Shown here: positions 37,391-50,959 of the stretch, piece after piece | How positions within the stretch are numbered: the stretch's first letter is position 1 | Layout of the letters: every line of letters begins with the position of its first letter | Source: Hydractinia symbiolongicarpus | Taxonomy: Eukaryota > Cnidaria > Hydrozoa > Anthoathecata > Hydractiniidae | Reading direction: 5' to 3' | DNA: 64,000 nt | Assembly: GCF_029227915.1 (NCBI RefSeq) | Contig: NC_079877.1 | Location: forward strand, 8,306,001 to 8,370,000 | Notes under the pieces: generated by a model | Seen by the model: the letters and a program-made list of their open reading frames with translations, nothing else | Database searches by the model: none | Told to the model about the DNA's origin: nothing | Program-made: the position numbers and the translations under genes

Positions 37391-40130
37391 TTAATTTTTA
37401 AATAAAGCGTTACCACAGCGCCCAGTGTAATCGCTGAGTTCCAGCAATCACGTCAAATTAAGAAGAAAGTTATTCCTTGGAGACCAATTGGCTCATTTAT
37501 CACATTTATAAGGTCACAGTCCAAAATCAGTTCAATTAATTCCCACAGTCAATCGTTTCACTGTTAAAAGCAATACAACTTAGTAATATTGGAAAAAATC
37601 ATTAAACCCATGTTGGTACGAATATGTGACGCAACCGTTGTAACTCAAACGGATTGACACCGTTAGAAAGTCAATGAAATGTAGTTTTTGACACTGTCTC
37701 TATTTCTTCAGCGCGAACTAACGGCTAGGATTGGTCCCACAGTAAAAAATGACTTATTTATCTTAATTTTTAAATAAAGCGCTACCGCAGCGCCCAGTGT
37801 AATCACTGAGTTCCAGCAATCATGTCAAATTAAGAAGAATGTTACTTCTTGTAGTCAAAATGGCTCATTTATCACACTTATGAGGTCACAGTCCAAAGTA
37901 GTTCAATTAAGTCCCACAGTCAATCGTTTCACTGTTAGAAGCGATGCAACCTAGTAATATTAGAAAAATATCGCTAAATACATGTTGGTACGAATATGTA
38001 AACCAACCGTTGTAACTCAAACGGATTGACACCGTTAGAAAGTCAAAGAAATGCACTTTTTGAAGCTGTCTCTATTTCTTCAGCGCGAACTAACGGCTAG
38101 GATTGGTCTCACAGTAAAAATTGACTTATTCATCTTATTTTTTAAATAAAGCGCTACCAAAGCGCCCAGTGTAATCGCTGAGTTCCAGCAATCATGTCAA
38201 ATTAAGAAGAATGTTATTCCTTTGAGACCAATTGCCTCATTTATCACATTTATAAGGTCACAGTTCAAAATCTGTTCAAATAATTCCAACAGTCAATCGT
38301 TTCACTGTTAGAACGATGCAACCTAGTAATATCTGAAAAATATCGCTAAATACATGTTGGTACGAATATGTGACCAAACCGTTTTAACTCAAACGGATTG
38401 ACACAGTTAGAAAGTCAATGAAATGTACTTTTTGAAGCTGTCTCTATTTCTTCAGCGCAAACTGCCGGCTAGGATTGGTCCCACAGTAAAAAATGACTTA
38501 TTCATCTTAATTTTTAAATAAAGCGCTACCAAATCGCCCAGTGTAATCGCTGAGTTCCAGCAGTCTTGTCAAATTAAGAAGAATGTTATTTCTTGTAGTT
38601 AAACTGACTCATTTATCACATTTAAAAGGTCAAAGTCCAAAATCAGTTCAATTAAGTCCCACAGTCAAACGTTTCACTGTTAAAAGCGATGCAACCTAGT
38701 AATATCCGAATACTATCGCTAAATACATGTTGGTACGAATATGCGACGCAACCCTTGTAACTCAAATGGATTGACACCGTTAGAAAATCAATGAAATGTA
38801 GTTTTTGAAACTGTCTCTATTTCTTCAGCGCGCGATAACGGCTAGGATTGGTCCCACAGTAAAAAATGACTTATTTATTTAATTTTTAAATAAAGCGTTA
38901 CCACAGCGCCCAGTGTAATCGCTGAGTTCTAGCAATCATGTCAAATTAAGGAGAATGTCACTTCTTGTAGTCAAAATGACTCATTTATCACATTTATAAG
39001 GTCAAAGACCAAAATCAGTTTAATTTAGTCGGACAGTCAAAAAGCGATACAACTTAGTAATATCGGAAAAAAAACACTAAATACATGTTGGTACGAATGT
39101 GTGGCGCAACCGTTGTAACTCATACAGATTGACACCGTTAGAAAGTCAATGAAATGGAGTTTTTGAAACTGTCTCTATATTTTCAGCGCGCGCTAACAGC
39201 TGGGATTGGTCCCACAGTAAAAATGACTTATTTTATTTAAATTTTTCAATGAATCGCTACCACAGGGTCCAGTGTAATCGCTGAGTTCCAGCAATCATGT
39301 CAAATTAAGAAGAATGTTATTTCTTGTAGTCAAACTGGCTCATTTATCACATTTATAAAGTCAAAGTCGAAAATCAGTTCAATTAAGTCCCACAGTCAAA
39401 CGTTTCACTGTTAAAGGCGAGGCAACCTAGTAATATCCGAATACTATCGCTAAATACATGTTGGTACGAATATGTGACGCAACCGTTGCAACTCAAACGG
39501 ATTTATACCACTAGAAAGTCAATGAAATGTAGTCTTTGGAGCTGTTCCTATTTATTCAGCGTGTGGTAACGGCCAGGATTGGTCCCACAGTAAGGAAAGA
39601 CTTATTTGTGTAAATTTTCAAACAAAAACTACCACAGAGCTTAATGTAATCGCTGAATTCCAGCAATAATGTCAAATTACGAAGAATGTTATTCCTTGGA
39701 GACCAATTGGCTCCTTTATCACATATATAAGGTCACAGTCAAAATCAGTTCAAATAATTCCCACAGTCAATCGTTTAACTGTTAGAACGATGCAACCTAG
39801 TAATATCTGAAAAATATCGCTAAATACATGTTGGTACGAATATGTGACCCAACCGTTTTAACTCAAACGGATTGACACAGTTAGAAAGTCAATGAAATGT
39901 ACTTTTTGAAGCTGTCTCTATTTCTTCAGCGCAAACTGACGGCTAGGATTGGTCCCACAGTAAAAAATGACTTACTTTCTTAATTTTTAAATAAAGCGCT
40001 ACCACAGCGCCCAGTGTAATCGCTGAGTTCCAGCAATCACGTCAAATTAAGAAGAAAGTTATTCCTTGGAGACCAATTGGCTCATTTATCACATTTATAA
40101 GGTCACAGTCCAAAATCAGTTCAATTAATT

Positions 40131-41937
40131 CCCACGGTCAATCGTTTCACTGTTAAAAGCAATACAACTTAGTAATATCGGAAGAAAATCACTAAATACA
40201 TGTTGGTACGAATATGTGACGCAACCGTTGTAACTTAAACGGATTGACACCGTTAGAAAGTCAATGAAATGTAGTTTTTGAAACTGTCTCTATTTCTACA
40301 ATGCGCGATAACGGCTAGGATTGGTCCCACAGTAAAAGATGACTTATTTTCTTAATTTTTAAATAAAGCGATACCACAGCGCCCAGTGTAATCGCTGAGT
40401 TCCAGCAATCACATTTATAAGGTCACAGTCCAGAATCAGTTCAAATAATTCCCACATTCAATCGTTTCACTGTTGAAAGCGATACAACTTAGTAATATCG
40501 GAAGAAAATCACTAAATACATGTTGGTACGAATATGCGACGCAACCGTTGTAACTCAAACGGATTGACACCGTTAGAAAATCAATGAAATGTAGTTTTTG
40601 AAACTGTCTCTATTTCTTCAGCGCGCGATAACGGCTATGATTGGTCCCACAGTAAAAAATGACTTATTTATCTTAATTTTTAAATAAAGCGTTACCACAG
40701 CGCCCAATGTAATCCCTGAGTTCCAGCAATCACGTCAAATTAAGAAGAAAGTTATTCCTTGGAGACCAATTGGCTCATTTATCATATTTATAAGGTCACA
40801 GTCCAAAATCAGTTCAATTAATTCCCACGGTCAATCGTTTCACTGTTAAAAGCAATACAACTTAGTAATATTGGAAAGAATCATTAAACCCATGTTGGTA
40901 CGAATATGTGACGCAACCGTTGTAACTCAAACGGATTGACACCGTTAGAAAGTCAATGAAATGTAGTTTTTGACACTGTCTCTATTTCTTCAGCGCGAAC
41001 TAACGGCTAGGATTGGTCCCACAGTAAAGAATGACTTATTTATCTTAATTTTTAAATAAAGTGCTACCACAGCGTCCAGTGTAATCACTGAGTTAGAGCA
41101 ATCATGTCAAATTAAGAAGAATGTTACTTCTTGTAGTCAAAATGGCTCATTTATCACATTTATAAGGTCAAAGTCCAAAATAGTTCAACTAAGTCCCACA
41201 GTCAATCGTTTCACTGTTGAAAGCGATGCAACTTAGTAATATCGGAAAAAAATTACTAAATACATGTTGGTGCGAATGTGTGAACCAACCGTTGTAACTC
41301 AAACGGATTGACACCGTTAGAAAGTCAATGAAATGCACTTTTTGAAGCTGTCTCTATTTCTTCAGCGCGAACTAACGGCTAGGATTGGTCCCACAGTAAA
41401 GAATGACTTATTTATCTTAATTTTTAAATAAAGCGCTACCGCAGCGCCCAGTGTAATCACTGAGTTACAGCAATCATGTCAAATTAAGAAGAATGTTACT
41501 TCTTGTAGTCAAAATAACTCATTTATCACATTTATAAGGTCAAAGTCCAAAATAGTTCAATTAAGTCCCGCAGTCAATCGTTTCACTGTTGAAAGCGATG
41601 CAACTTAGTAATATCGGAAAAAAATTACTAAATACATGTTGGTGCGAATGTGTGACACAACCGTGGTAACTCAAACGGATTGACACCGCTAGAAAGTCAA
41701 TGAAATGGAGATTTTGAAACTGTCTCTATATCTTCAGCGCGCGCTAACGGCTGGGATTGGTCCCACAGTAGAAATGACTTATTTATCTAAATTTTTAAAT
41801 GAACCGCTACCACAGGGTCCAGTGTAATCGCTGAGTTCCGGCAATCATGTCAAATTAAAAAGAATGTTCTTTGTTGGAGTCCAATTGTCTCATTTATCAC
41901 ACTTATAAGGTCACAGTCCAAAGTAGTTCAATTAAGT
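40131..41937 (-). repeat. 1807-bp HOR, copy 1
   Basis: A five-monomer unit shortened by a deletion in one monomer: CCAGCAATCACATTTATAAG at about 40402 lacks about 60 bp normally found between GCAATCA and CATTTATAAG. The unit starts at CCCACGGTCAATCG and repeats at +1807 bp. Confidence 0.87.
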
Positions 41938-43744
41938 CCCACGGTCAATCGTTTCACTGTTAAAAGCAATACAACTTAGTAATATTGGAAGAAAATCACT
42001 AAATACATGTTGGTACGAATATGTGACGCAACCGTTGTAACTTAAACGGATTGACACCGTTAGAAAGTCAATGAAATGTAGTTTTTGAAACTGTCTCTAT
42101 TTCTACAATGCGCGATAACGGCTAGGATTGGTCCCACAGTAAAAGATGACTTATTTTCTTAATTTTTAAATAAAGCGATACCACAGCGCCCAGTGTAATC
42201 GCTGAGTTCCAGCAATCACATTTATAAGGTCACAGTCCAGAATCAGTTCAAATAATTCCCACATTCAATCGTTTCACTGTTGAAAGCGATACAACTTAGT
42301 AATATCGGAAGAAAATCACTAAATACATGTTGGTACGAATATGCGACGCAACCGTTGTAACTCAAACGGATTGACACCGTTAGAAAATCAATGAAATGTA
42401 GTTTTTGAAACTGTCTCTATTTCTTCAGCGCGCGATAACGGCTATGATTGGTCCCACAGTAAAAAATGACTTATTTATCTTAATTTTTAAATAAAGCGTT
42501 ACCACAGCGCCCAATGTAATCGCTGAGTTCCAGCAATCACGTCAAATTAAGAAGAAAGTTATTCCTTGGAGACCAATTGGCTCATTTATCATATTTATAA
42601 GGTCACAGTCCAAAATCAGTTCAATTAATTCCCACGGTCAATCGTTTCACTGTTAAAAGCAATACAACTTAGTAATATTGGAAAGAATCATTAAACCCAT
42701 GTTGGTACGAATATGTGACGCAACCGTTGTAACTCAAACGGATTGACACCGTTAGAAAGTCAATGAAATGTAGTTTTTGACACTGTCTCTATTTCTTCAG
42801 CGCGAACTAACGGCTAGGATTGGTCCCACAGTAAAGAATGACTTATTTATCTTAATTTTTAAATAAAGTGCTACCACAGCGTCCAGTGTAATCACTGAGT
42901 TACAGCAATCATGTCAAATTAAGAAGAATGTTACTTCTTGTAGTCAAAATGGCTCATTTATCACATTTATAAGGTCAAAGTCCAAAATAGTTCAACTAAG
43001 TCCCACAGTCAATCGTTTCACTGTTGAAAGCGATGCAACTTAGTAATATCGGAAAAAAATTACTAAATACATGTTGGTGCGAATGTGTGAACCAACCGTT
43101 GTAACTCAAACGGATTGACACCGTTAGAAAGTCAATGAAATGCACTTTTTGAAGCTGTCTCTATTTCTTCAGCGCGAACTAACGGCTAGGATTGGTCCCA
43201 CAGTAAAGAATGACTTATTTATCTTAATTTTTAAATAAAGCGCTACCGCAGCGCCCAGTGTAATCACTGAGTTACAGCAATCATGTCAAATTAAGAAGAA
43301 TGTTACTTCTTGTAGTCAAAATAACTCATTTATCACATTTATAAGGTCAAAGTCCAAAATAGTTCAATTAAGTCCCGCAGTCAATCGTTTCACTGTTGAA
43401 AGCGATGCAACTTAGTAATATCGGAAAAAAATTACTAAATACATGTTGGTGCGAATGTGTGACACAACCGTGGTAACTCAAACGGATTGACACCGCTAGA
43501 AAGTCAATGAAATGGAGATTTTGAAACTGTCTCTATATCTTCAGCGCGCGCTAACGGCTGGGATTGGTCCCACAGTAGAAATGACTTATTTATCTAAATT
43601 TTTAAATGAACCGCTACCACAGGGTCCAGTGTAATCGCTGAGTTCCGGCAATCATGTCAAATTAAAAAGAATGTTCTTTGTTGGAGTCCAATTGTCTCAT
43701 TTATCACACTTATAAGGTCACAGTCCAAAGTAGTTCAATTAAGT
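41938..43744 (-). repeat. 1807-bp HOR, copy 2
   Basis: Direct copy of the previous unit, including the same shortened monomer at about 42209. Its final part also forms the beginning of the 1487-bp tetramer series, so the boundaries overlap. Confidence 0.87.
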
Positions 43745-44297
43745 CCCACAGTCAATCGTTTCACTGTTAGAAGCGATGCAACCTAGTAATATTAGAAAAA
43801 TATTGCTAAATACATGTTGGTACGAATATGTAAACCAACCGTTGTAACTCAAACGGATTGACACCTTTAGAAAGTCAAAGAAATGCACTTTTTGAAACTG
43901 TCTCTATTTCTTCAGCGCGAACTAACGGCTAGGATTGGTCCCACAGTAAAAATTGACTTATTCATCTTATTTTTTAAATAAAGCGCTACCAAAGCGGCCA
44001 GTGTAATCGCTGAGTTCCAGCAATCATGTCAAATTAAGAAGAATGTTATTCCTTTGAGACCAATTGCCTCATTTATCACATTTATAAGGTCACAGTTCAA
44101 AATCTGTTCAAATAATTCCAACAGTCAATCGTTTCACTGTTAGAACGATGCAACCTAGTAATATCTGAAAAATATCGCTAAATACATGTTGGTACGAATA
44201 TGTGACCAAACCGTTTTAACTCAAACGGATTGACACAGTTAGAAAGTCAATGAAATGTACTTTTTGAAGCTGTCTCTATTTCTTCAGCGCAAACTGC
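42811..44297 (-). repeat. 1487-bp tetrameric HOR, copy 1
   Basis: Four monomers: GCGTCCAGTGTAATCACTGAG type, GCAGCGCCCAGTG / CCCGCAGTC type, AGGGTCCAGTG / TTCTTTGTTGG type, and the AAGCGGCCAGTG / AATTCCAACAGTC type. The unit recurs twice more at +1487 bp each. Confidence 0.88.
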
Positions 44298-45784
44298 CGG
44301 CTAGGATTGGTCCCACAGTAAAGAATGACTTATTTATCTTAATTTTTAAATAAAGCGCTACCACAGCGTCCAGTGTAATCACTGAGTTACAGCAATCATG
44401 TCAAATTAAGAAGAATGTTACTTCTTGTAGTCAAAATGGCTCATTTATCACATTTATAAGGTCAAAGTCCAAAATAGTTCAACTAAGTCCCACAGTCAAT
44501 CGTTTCACTGTTGAAAGCGATGCAACTTAGTAATATCGGAAAAAAATTACTAAATACATGTTGGTGCGAATGTGTGAACCAACCGTTGTAACTCAAACGG
44601 ATTGACACCGTTAGAAAGTCAATGAAATGCACTTTTTGAAGCTGTCTCTATTTCTTCAGCGCGAACTAACGGCTAGGATTGGTCCCACAGTAAAGAATGA
44701 CTTATTTATCTTAATTTTTAAATAAAGCGCTACCGCAGCGCCCAGTGTAATCACTGAGTTACAGCAATCATGTCAAATTAAGAAGAATGTTACTTCTTGT
44801 AGTCAAAATAACTCATTTATCACATTTATAAGGTCAAAGTCCAAAATAGTTCAATTAAGTCCCGCAGTCAATCGTTTCACTGTTGAAAGCGATGCAACTT
44901 AGTAATATCGGAAAAAAATTACTAAATACATGTTGGTGCGAATGTGTGACACAACCGTGGTAACTCAAACGGATTGACACCGCTAGAAAGTCAATGAAAT
45001 GGAGATTTTTAAACTGTCTCTATATCTTCAGCGCGCGCTAACGGCTGGGATTGGTCCCACAGTAGAAATGACTTATTTATCTAAATTTTTAAATGAACCG
45101 CTACCACAGGGTCCAGTGTAATCGCTGAGTTCCGGCAATCATGTCAAATTAAAAAGAATGTTCTTTGTTGGAGTCCAATTGTCTCATTTATCACACTTAT
45201 AAGGTCACAGTCCAAAGTAGTTCAATTAAGTCCCACAGTCAATCGTTTCACTGTTAGAAGCGATGCAACCTAGTAATATTAGAAAAATATCGCTAAATAC
45301 ATGTTGGTACGAATATGTAAACCAACCGTTGTAACTCAAACGGATTGACACCGTTAGAAAGTCAAAGAAATGCACTTTTTGAAAGTGTCTCTATTTCTTC
45401 AGCGCGAACTAACGGCTAGGATTGGTCCCACAGTAAAAATTGACTTATTCATCTTATTTTTTAAATAAAGCGCTACCAAAGCGGCCAGTGTAATCGCTGA
45501 GTTCCAGCAATCATGTCAAATTAAGAAGAATGTTATTCCTTTGAGACCAATTGCCTCATTTATCACATTTATAAGGTCACAGTTCAAAATCTGTTCAAAT
45601 AATTCCAACAGTCAATCGTTTCACTGTTAGAACGATGCAACCTAGTAATATCTGAAAAATATCGCTAAATACATGTTGGTACGAATATGTGACCAAACCG
45701 TTTTAACTCAAACGGATTGACACAGTTAGAAAGTCAATGAAATGTACTTTTTGAAGCTGTCTCTATTTCTTCAGCGCAAACTGC
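44298..45784 (-). repeat. 1487-bp tetrameric HOR, copy 2
   Basis: Second copy. It shares GAAAGTGTCTCTATTTC with copy 3, where copy 1 has GAAACTGTCTC. Confidence 0.88.
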
Positions 45785-47271
45785 CGGCTAGGATTGGTCC
45801 CACAGTAAAGAATGACTTATTTATCTTAATTTTTAAATAAAGCGCTACCACAGCGTCCAGTGTAATCACTGAGTTACAGCAATCATGTCAAATTAAGAAG
45901 AATGTTACTTCTTGTAGTCAAAATGGCTCATTTATCACATTTATAAGGTCAAAGTCCAAAATAGTTCAACTAAGTCCCACAGTCAATCGTTTCACTGTTG
46001 AAAGCGATGCAACTTAGTAATATCGGAAAAAAATTACTAAATACATGTTGGTGCGAATGTGTGAACCAACCGTTGTAACTCAAACGGATTGACACCGTTA
46101 GAAAGTCAATGAAATGCACTTTTTGAAGCTGTCTCTATTTCTTCAGCGCGAACTAACGGCTAGGATTGGTCCCACAGTAAAGAATGACTTATTTATCTTA
46201 ATTTTTAAATAAAGCGCTACCGCAGCGCCCAGTGTAATCACTGAGTTACAGCAATCATGTCAAATTAAGAAGAATGTTACTTCTTGTAGTCAAAATAACT
46301 CATTTATCACATTTATGAGGTCAAAGTCCAAAATAGTTCAATTAAGTCCCGCAGTCAATCGTTTCACTGTTGAAAGCGATGCAACTTAGTAATATCGGAA
46401 AAAAATTACTAAATACATGTTGGTGCGAATGTGTGACACAACCGTGGTAACTCAAACGGATTGACACCGCTAGAAAGTCAATGAAATGGAGATTTTGAAA
46501 CTGTCTCTATATCTTCAGCGCGCGCTAACGGCTGGGATTGGTCCCACAGTAGAAATGACTTATTTATCTAAATTTTTAAATGAACCGCTACTACAGGGTC
46601 CAGTGTAATCGCTGAGTTCCGGCAATCATGTCAAATTAAAAAGAATGTTCTTTGTTGGAGTCCAATTGTCTCATTTATCACACTTATAAGGTCACAGTCC
46701 AAAGTGGTTCAATTAAGTCCCACAGTCAATCGTTTCACTGTTAGAAGCGATGCAACCTAGTAATATTAGAAAAATATCGCTAAATACATGTTGGTACGAA
46801 TATGTAAACCAACCGTTGTAACTCAAACGGATTGACACCGTTAGAAAGTCAAAGAAATGCACTTTTTGAAAGTGTCTCTATTTCTTCAGCGCGAACTAAC
46901 GGCTAGGATTGGTCCCACAGTAAAAATTGACTTATTCATCTTATTTTTTAAATAAAGCGCTACCAAAGCGGCTAGTGTAATCGCTGAGTTCCAGCAATCA
47001 TGTCAAATTAAGAAGAATGTTATTCCTTTGAGACCAATTGCCTCATTTATCACATTTATAAGGTCACAGTTCAAAATCTGTTCAAATAATTCCAACAGTC
47101 AATCGTTTCACTGTTAGAACGATGCAACCTAGTAATATCTGAAAAATATCGCTAAATACATGTTGGTACGAATATGTGACCAAACCGTTTTAACTCAAAC
47201 GGATTGACACAGTTAGAAAGTCAATGAAATGTACTTTTTGAAGCTGTCTCTTTTTCTTCAGCGCAAACTGC
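45785..47271 (-). repeat. 1487-bp tetrameric HOR, copy 3
   Basis: Third copy, with small private changes such as CGCTACTACAGGGTCC near 46588 and AAAGCGGCTAGTG near 46966. It ends at the CTGCCGG boundary, where the pentamer series starts. Confidence 0.87.
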
Positions 47272-49115
47272 CGGCTAGGATTGGTCCCACAGTAAAAAAT
47301 GACTTATTCATCTTAATTTTTAAATAAAGCGCTACCAAATCGCCCAGTGTAATCGCTGAGTTCCAGCAATCTTGTCAAATTAAGAAGAATGTTATTTCTT
47401 GTAGTTAAACTGACTCATTTATCACATTTAAAAGGTCAAAGTCCAAAATCAGTTCAATTAAGTCCCACAGTCAAACGTTTCACTGTTAAAAGCGATGCAA
47501 CCTAGTAATATCCGAATACTATCGCTAAATACATGTTGGTACGAATATGCGACGCAACCCTTGTAACTCAAATGGATTGACACCGTTAGAAAATCAATGA
47601 AATGTAGTTTTTGAAACTGTCTCTATTTCTTCAGCGCGCGATAACGGCTAGGATTGGTCCCACAGTAAAAAATGACTTATTTATTTAATTTTTAAATAAA
47701 GCGTTACCACAGCGCCCAGTGTAATCGCTGAGTTCTAGCAATCATGTCAAATTAAGGAGAATGTCACTTCTTGTAGTCAAAATGACTCATTTATCACATT
47801 TATAAGGTCAAAGACCAAAATCAGTTCAATTTAGTCGGACAGTCAAAAAGCGATACAACTTAGTAATATCGGAAAAAAATCACTAAATACATGTTGGTAC
47901 GAATGTGTGGCGCAACCGTTGTAACTCATACAGATTGACACCGTTAGAAAGTCAATGAAATGGAGTTTTTGAAACTGTCTCTATATTTTCAGCGCGCGTA
48001 ACAGCTGGGATTGGTCCCACAGTAAAAATGACTTATTTATTTAAATTTTTCAATGAATCGCTACCACAGGGTCCAGTGTAATCGCTGAGTTCCAGCAATC
48101 ATGTCAAATTAAGAAGAATGTTATTTCTTGTAGTCAAACTGGCTCATTTATCACATTTATAAAGTCAAAGTCGAAAATCAGTTCAATTAAGTCCCACAGT
48201 CAAACGTTTCACTGTTAAAAGCGAGGCAACCTAGTAATATCCGAATACTATCGCTAAATACATGTTGGTACGAATATGTGACGCAACCGTTGCAACTCAA
48301 ACGGATTTATACCACTAGAAAGTCAATGAAATGTAGTCTTTGGAGCTGTTCCTATTTATTCAGCGTGTGGTAACGGCCAGGATTGGTCTCACAGTAAAAA
48401 TGACTGATTTATTTAAAATTTTAAATGAATCGCTACCACAGGGTCCAGTGTAATCGCTGAGTTTCGGCAATCATGTCAAATTAAGAAGAATGTTCTTTCT
48501 TGGAGTCCAATTGTCTCACTTATAACATTTGTAAGGTCAAAGTCCAAAATCAGTTCAATTAAGTCCCACAGTCAAACGTTTCACTGTTAAAAGCGATGCA
48601 ACCTAGTAATATCCGAATACTATCGCTAAATACATGTTGGTACGAATATGCGACGCAACCCTTGTAACTCAAATGGATTGAAACCGTTAGAAAATCAATG
48701 AAATGTAGTTTTTGAAACTGTCTCTATTTTTTCAGCGCGCAATAACGGCTAGGATTGGTCCCACAGTAGAAATGACTTATTTATCTAATTTTTTAATAAA
48801 GCGCTACCACAGCGCCCAGTGTAATCGCTGAGTTCCAGCAATCATGTCAAATTAAGAAGAATGTTATTCCTTTGAGACCAATTGCCTCATTTATCACATT
48901 TATAAGGTCACAGTTCAAAATCTGTTCAAATAATTCCAACAGTCAATCGTTTCACTGTTAGAACGATGCAACCTAGTAATATCTGAAAAATATCGCTAAA
49001 TACATGTTGGTACGAATATGTGACCAAACCGTTTTAACTCAAGCGGATTGACACAGTTAGAAAGTCAATGAAATGTACTTTTTGAAGCTGTCTCTATTTC
49101 TTCAGCGCAAACTGC
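47272..49115 (-). repeat. 1844-bp pentameric HOR, copy 1
   Basis: Five monomers, one with an internal deletion (GTCGGACAGTCAAAAAGCG at about 47837, lacking the usual GTTTCACTGTT stretch). Markers include AAATCGCCCAGTG, CTTTGGAGCTGTTCC and GTGTGGTAACGGCC. The unit repeats at +1844 bp. The same monomer order, with the same deletion, is found at about 38.0-39.6 kb at an offset of 8806 bp. Confidence 0.87.
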
Positions 49116-50959
49116 CGGCTAGGATTGGTCCCACAGTAAAAAATGACTTATTCATCTTAATTTTTAAATAAAGCGCTACCAAATCGCCCAGTGTAATCGC
49201 TGAGTTCCAGCAATCTTGTCAAATTAAGAAGAATGTTATTTCTTGTAGTTAAACTGACTCATTTATCACATTTAAAAGGTCAAAGTCCAAAATCAGTTCA
49301 ATTAAGTCCCACAGTCAAACGTTTCACTGTTAAAAGCGATGCAACCTAGTAATATCCGAATACTATCGCTAAATACATGTTGGTACGAATATGCGACGCA
49401 ACCCTTGTAACTCAAATGGATTGACACCGTTAGAAAATCAATGAAATGTAGTTTTTGAAACTGTCTCTATTTCTTCAGCGCGCGATAACGGCTAGGATTG
49501 GTCCCACAGTAAAAAATGACTTATTTATTTAATTTTTAAATAAAGCGTTACCACAGCGCCCAGTGTAATCGCTGAGTTCTAGCAATCATGTCAAATTAAG
49601 GAGAATGTCACTTCTTGTAGTCAAAATGACTCATTTATCACATTTATAAGGTCAAAGACCAAAATCAGTTCAATTTAGTCGGACAGTCAAAAAGCGATAC
49701 AACTTAGTAATATCGGAAAAAAATCACTAAATACATGTTGGTACGAATGTGTGGCGCAACCGTTGTAACTCATACAGATTGACACCGTTAGAAAGTCAAT
49801 GAAATGGAGTTTTTGAAACTGTCTCTATATTTTCAGCGCGCGTAACAGCTGGGATTGGTCCCACAGTAAAAATGACTTATTTATTTAAATTTTTCAATGA
49901 ATCGCTACCACAGGGTCCAGTGTAATCGCTGAGTTCCAGCAATCATGTCAAATTAAGAAGAATGTTATTTCTTGTAGTCAAACTGGCTCATTTATCACAT
50001 TTATAAAGTCAAAGTCGAAAATCAGTTCAATTAAGTCCCACAGTCAAACGTTTCACTGTTAAAAGCGAGGCAACCTAGTAATATCCGAATACTATCGCTA
50101 AATACATGTTGGTACGAATATGTGACGCAACCGTTGCAACTCAAACGGATTTATACCACTAGAAAGTCAATGAAATGTAGTCTTTGGAGCTGTTCCTATT
50201 TATTCAGCGTGTGGTAACGGCCAGGATTGGTCTCACAGTAAAAATGACTGATTTATTTAAAATTTTAAATGAATCGCTACCACAGGGTCCAGTGTAATCG
50301 CTGAGTTTCGGCAATCATGTCAAATTAAGAAGAATGTTCTTTCTTGGAGTCCAATTGTCTCACTTATAACATTTGTAAGGTCAAAGTCCAAAATCAGTTC
50401 AATTAAGTCCCACAGTCAAACGTTTCACTGTTAAAAGCGATGCAACCTAGTAATATCCGAATACTATCGCTAAATACATGTTGGTACGAATATGCGACGC
50501 AACCCTTGTAACTCAAATGGATTGAAACCGTTAGAAAATCAATGAAATGTAGTTTTTGAAACTGTCTCTATTTTTTCAGCGCGCGATAACGGCTAGGATT
50601 GGTCCCACAGTAGAAATGACTTATTTATCTAATTTTTTAATAAAGCGCTACCACAGCGCCCAGTGTAATCGCTGAGTTCCAGCAATCATGTCAAATTAAG
50701 AAGAATGTTATTCCTTTGAGACCAATTGCCTCATTTATCACATTTATAAGGTCACAGTTCAAAATCTGTTCAAATAATTCCAACAGTCAATCGTTTCACT
50801 GTTAGAACGATGCAACCTAGTAATATCTGAAAAATATCGCTAAATACATGTTGGTACGAATATGTGACCAAACCGTTTTAACTCAAGCGGATTGACACAG
50901 TTAGAAAGTCAATGAAATGTACTTTTTGAAGCTGTCTCTATTTCTTCAGCGCAAACTGC
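49116..50959 (-). repeat. 1844-bp pentameric HOR, copy 2
   Basis: Near-identical to the preceding unit, including the deleted monomer (GTCGGACAGTC at about 49680). Confidence 0.87.

Larger units (their letters stand above)
35168..38922. repeat. Segmental tandem duplication across LINE and satellite, copy 2
   Basis: Repeats 31411-35165 at +3757 bp. Copy 2 continues past the break point into normal satellite (CGCTGAGTTCTAGC), whereas copy 1 breaks into LINE sequence there. The two sides of the break share only short matches (GCA and TAGATC), pointing to a junction with little homology. Confidence 0.92.
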
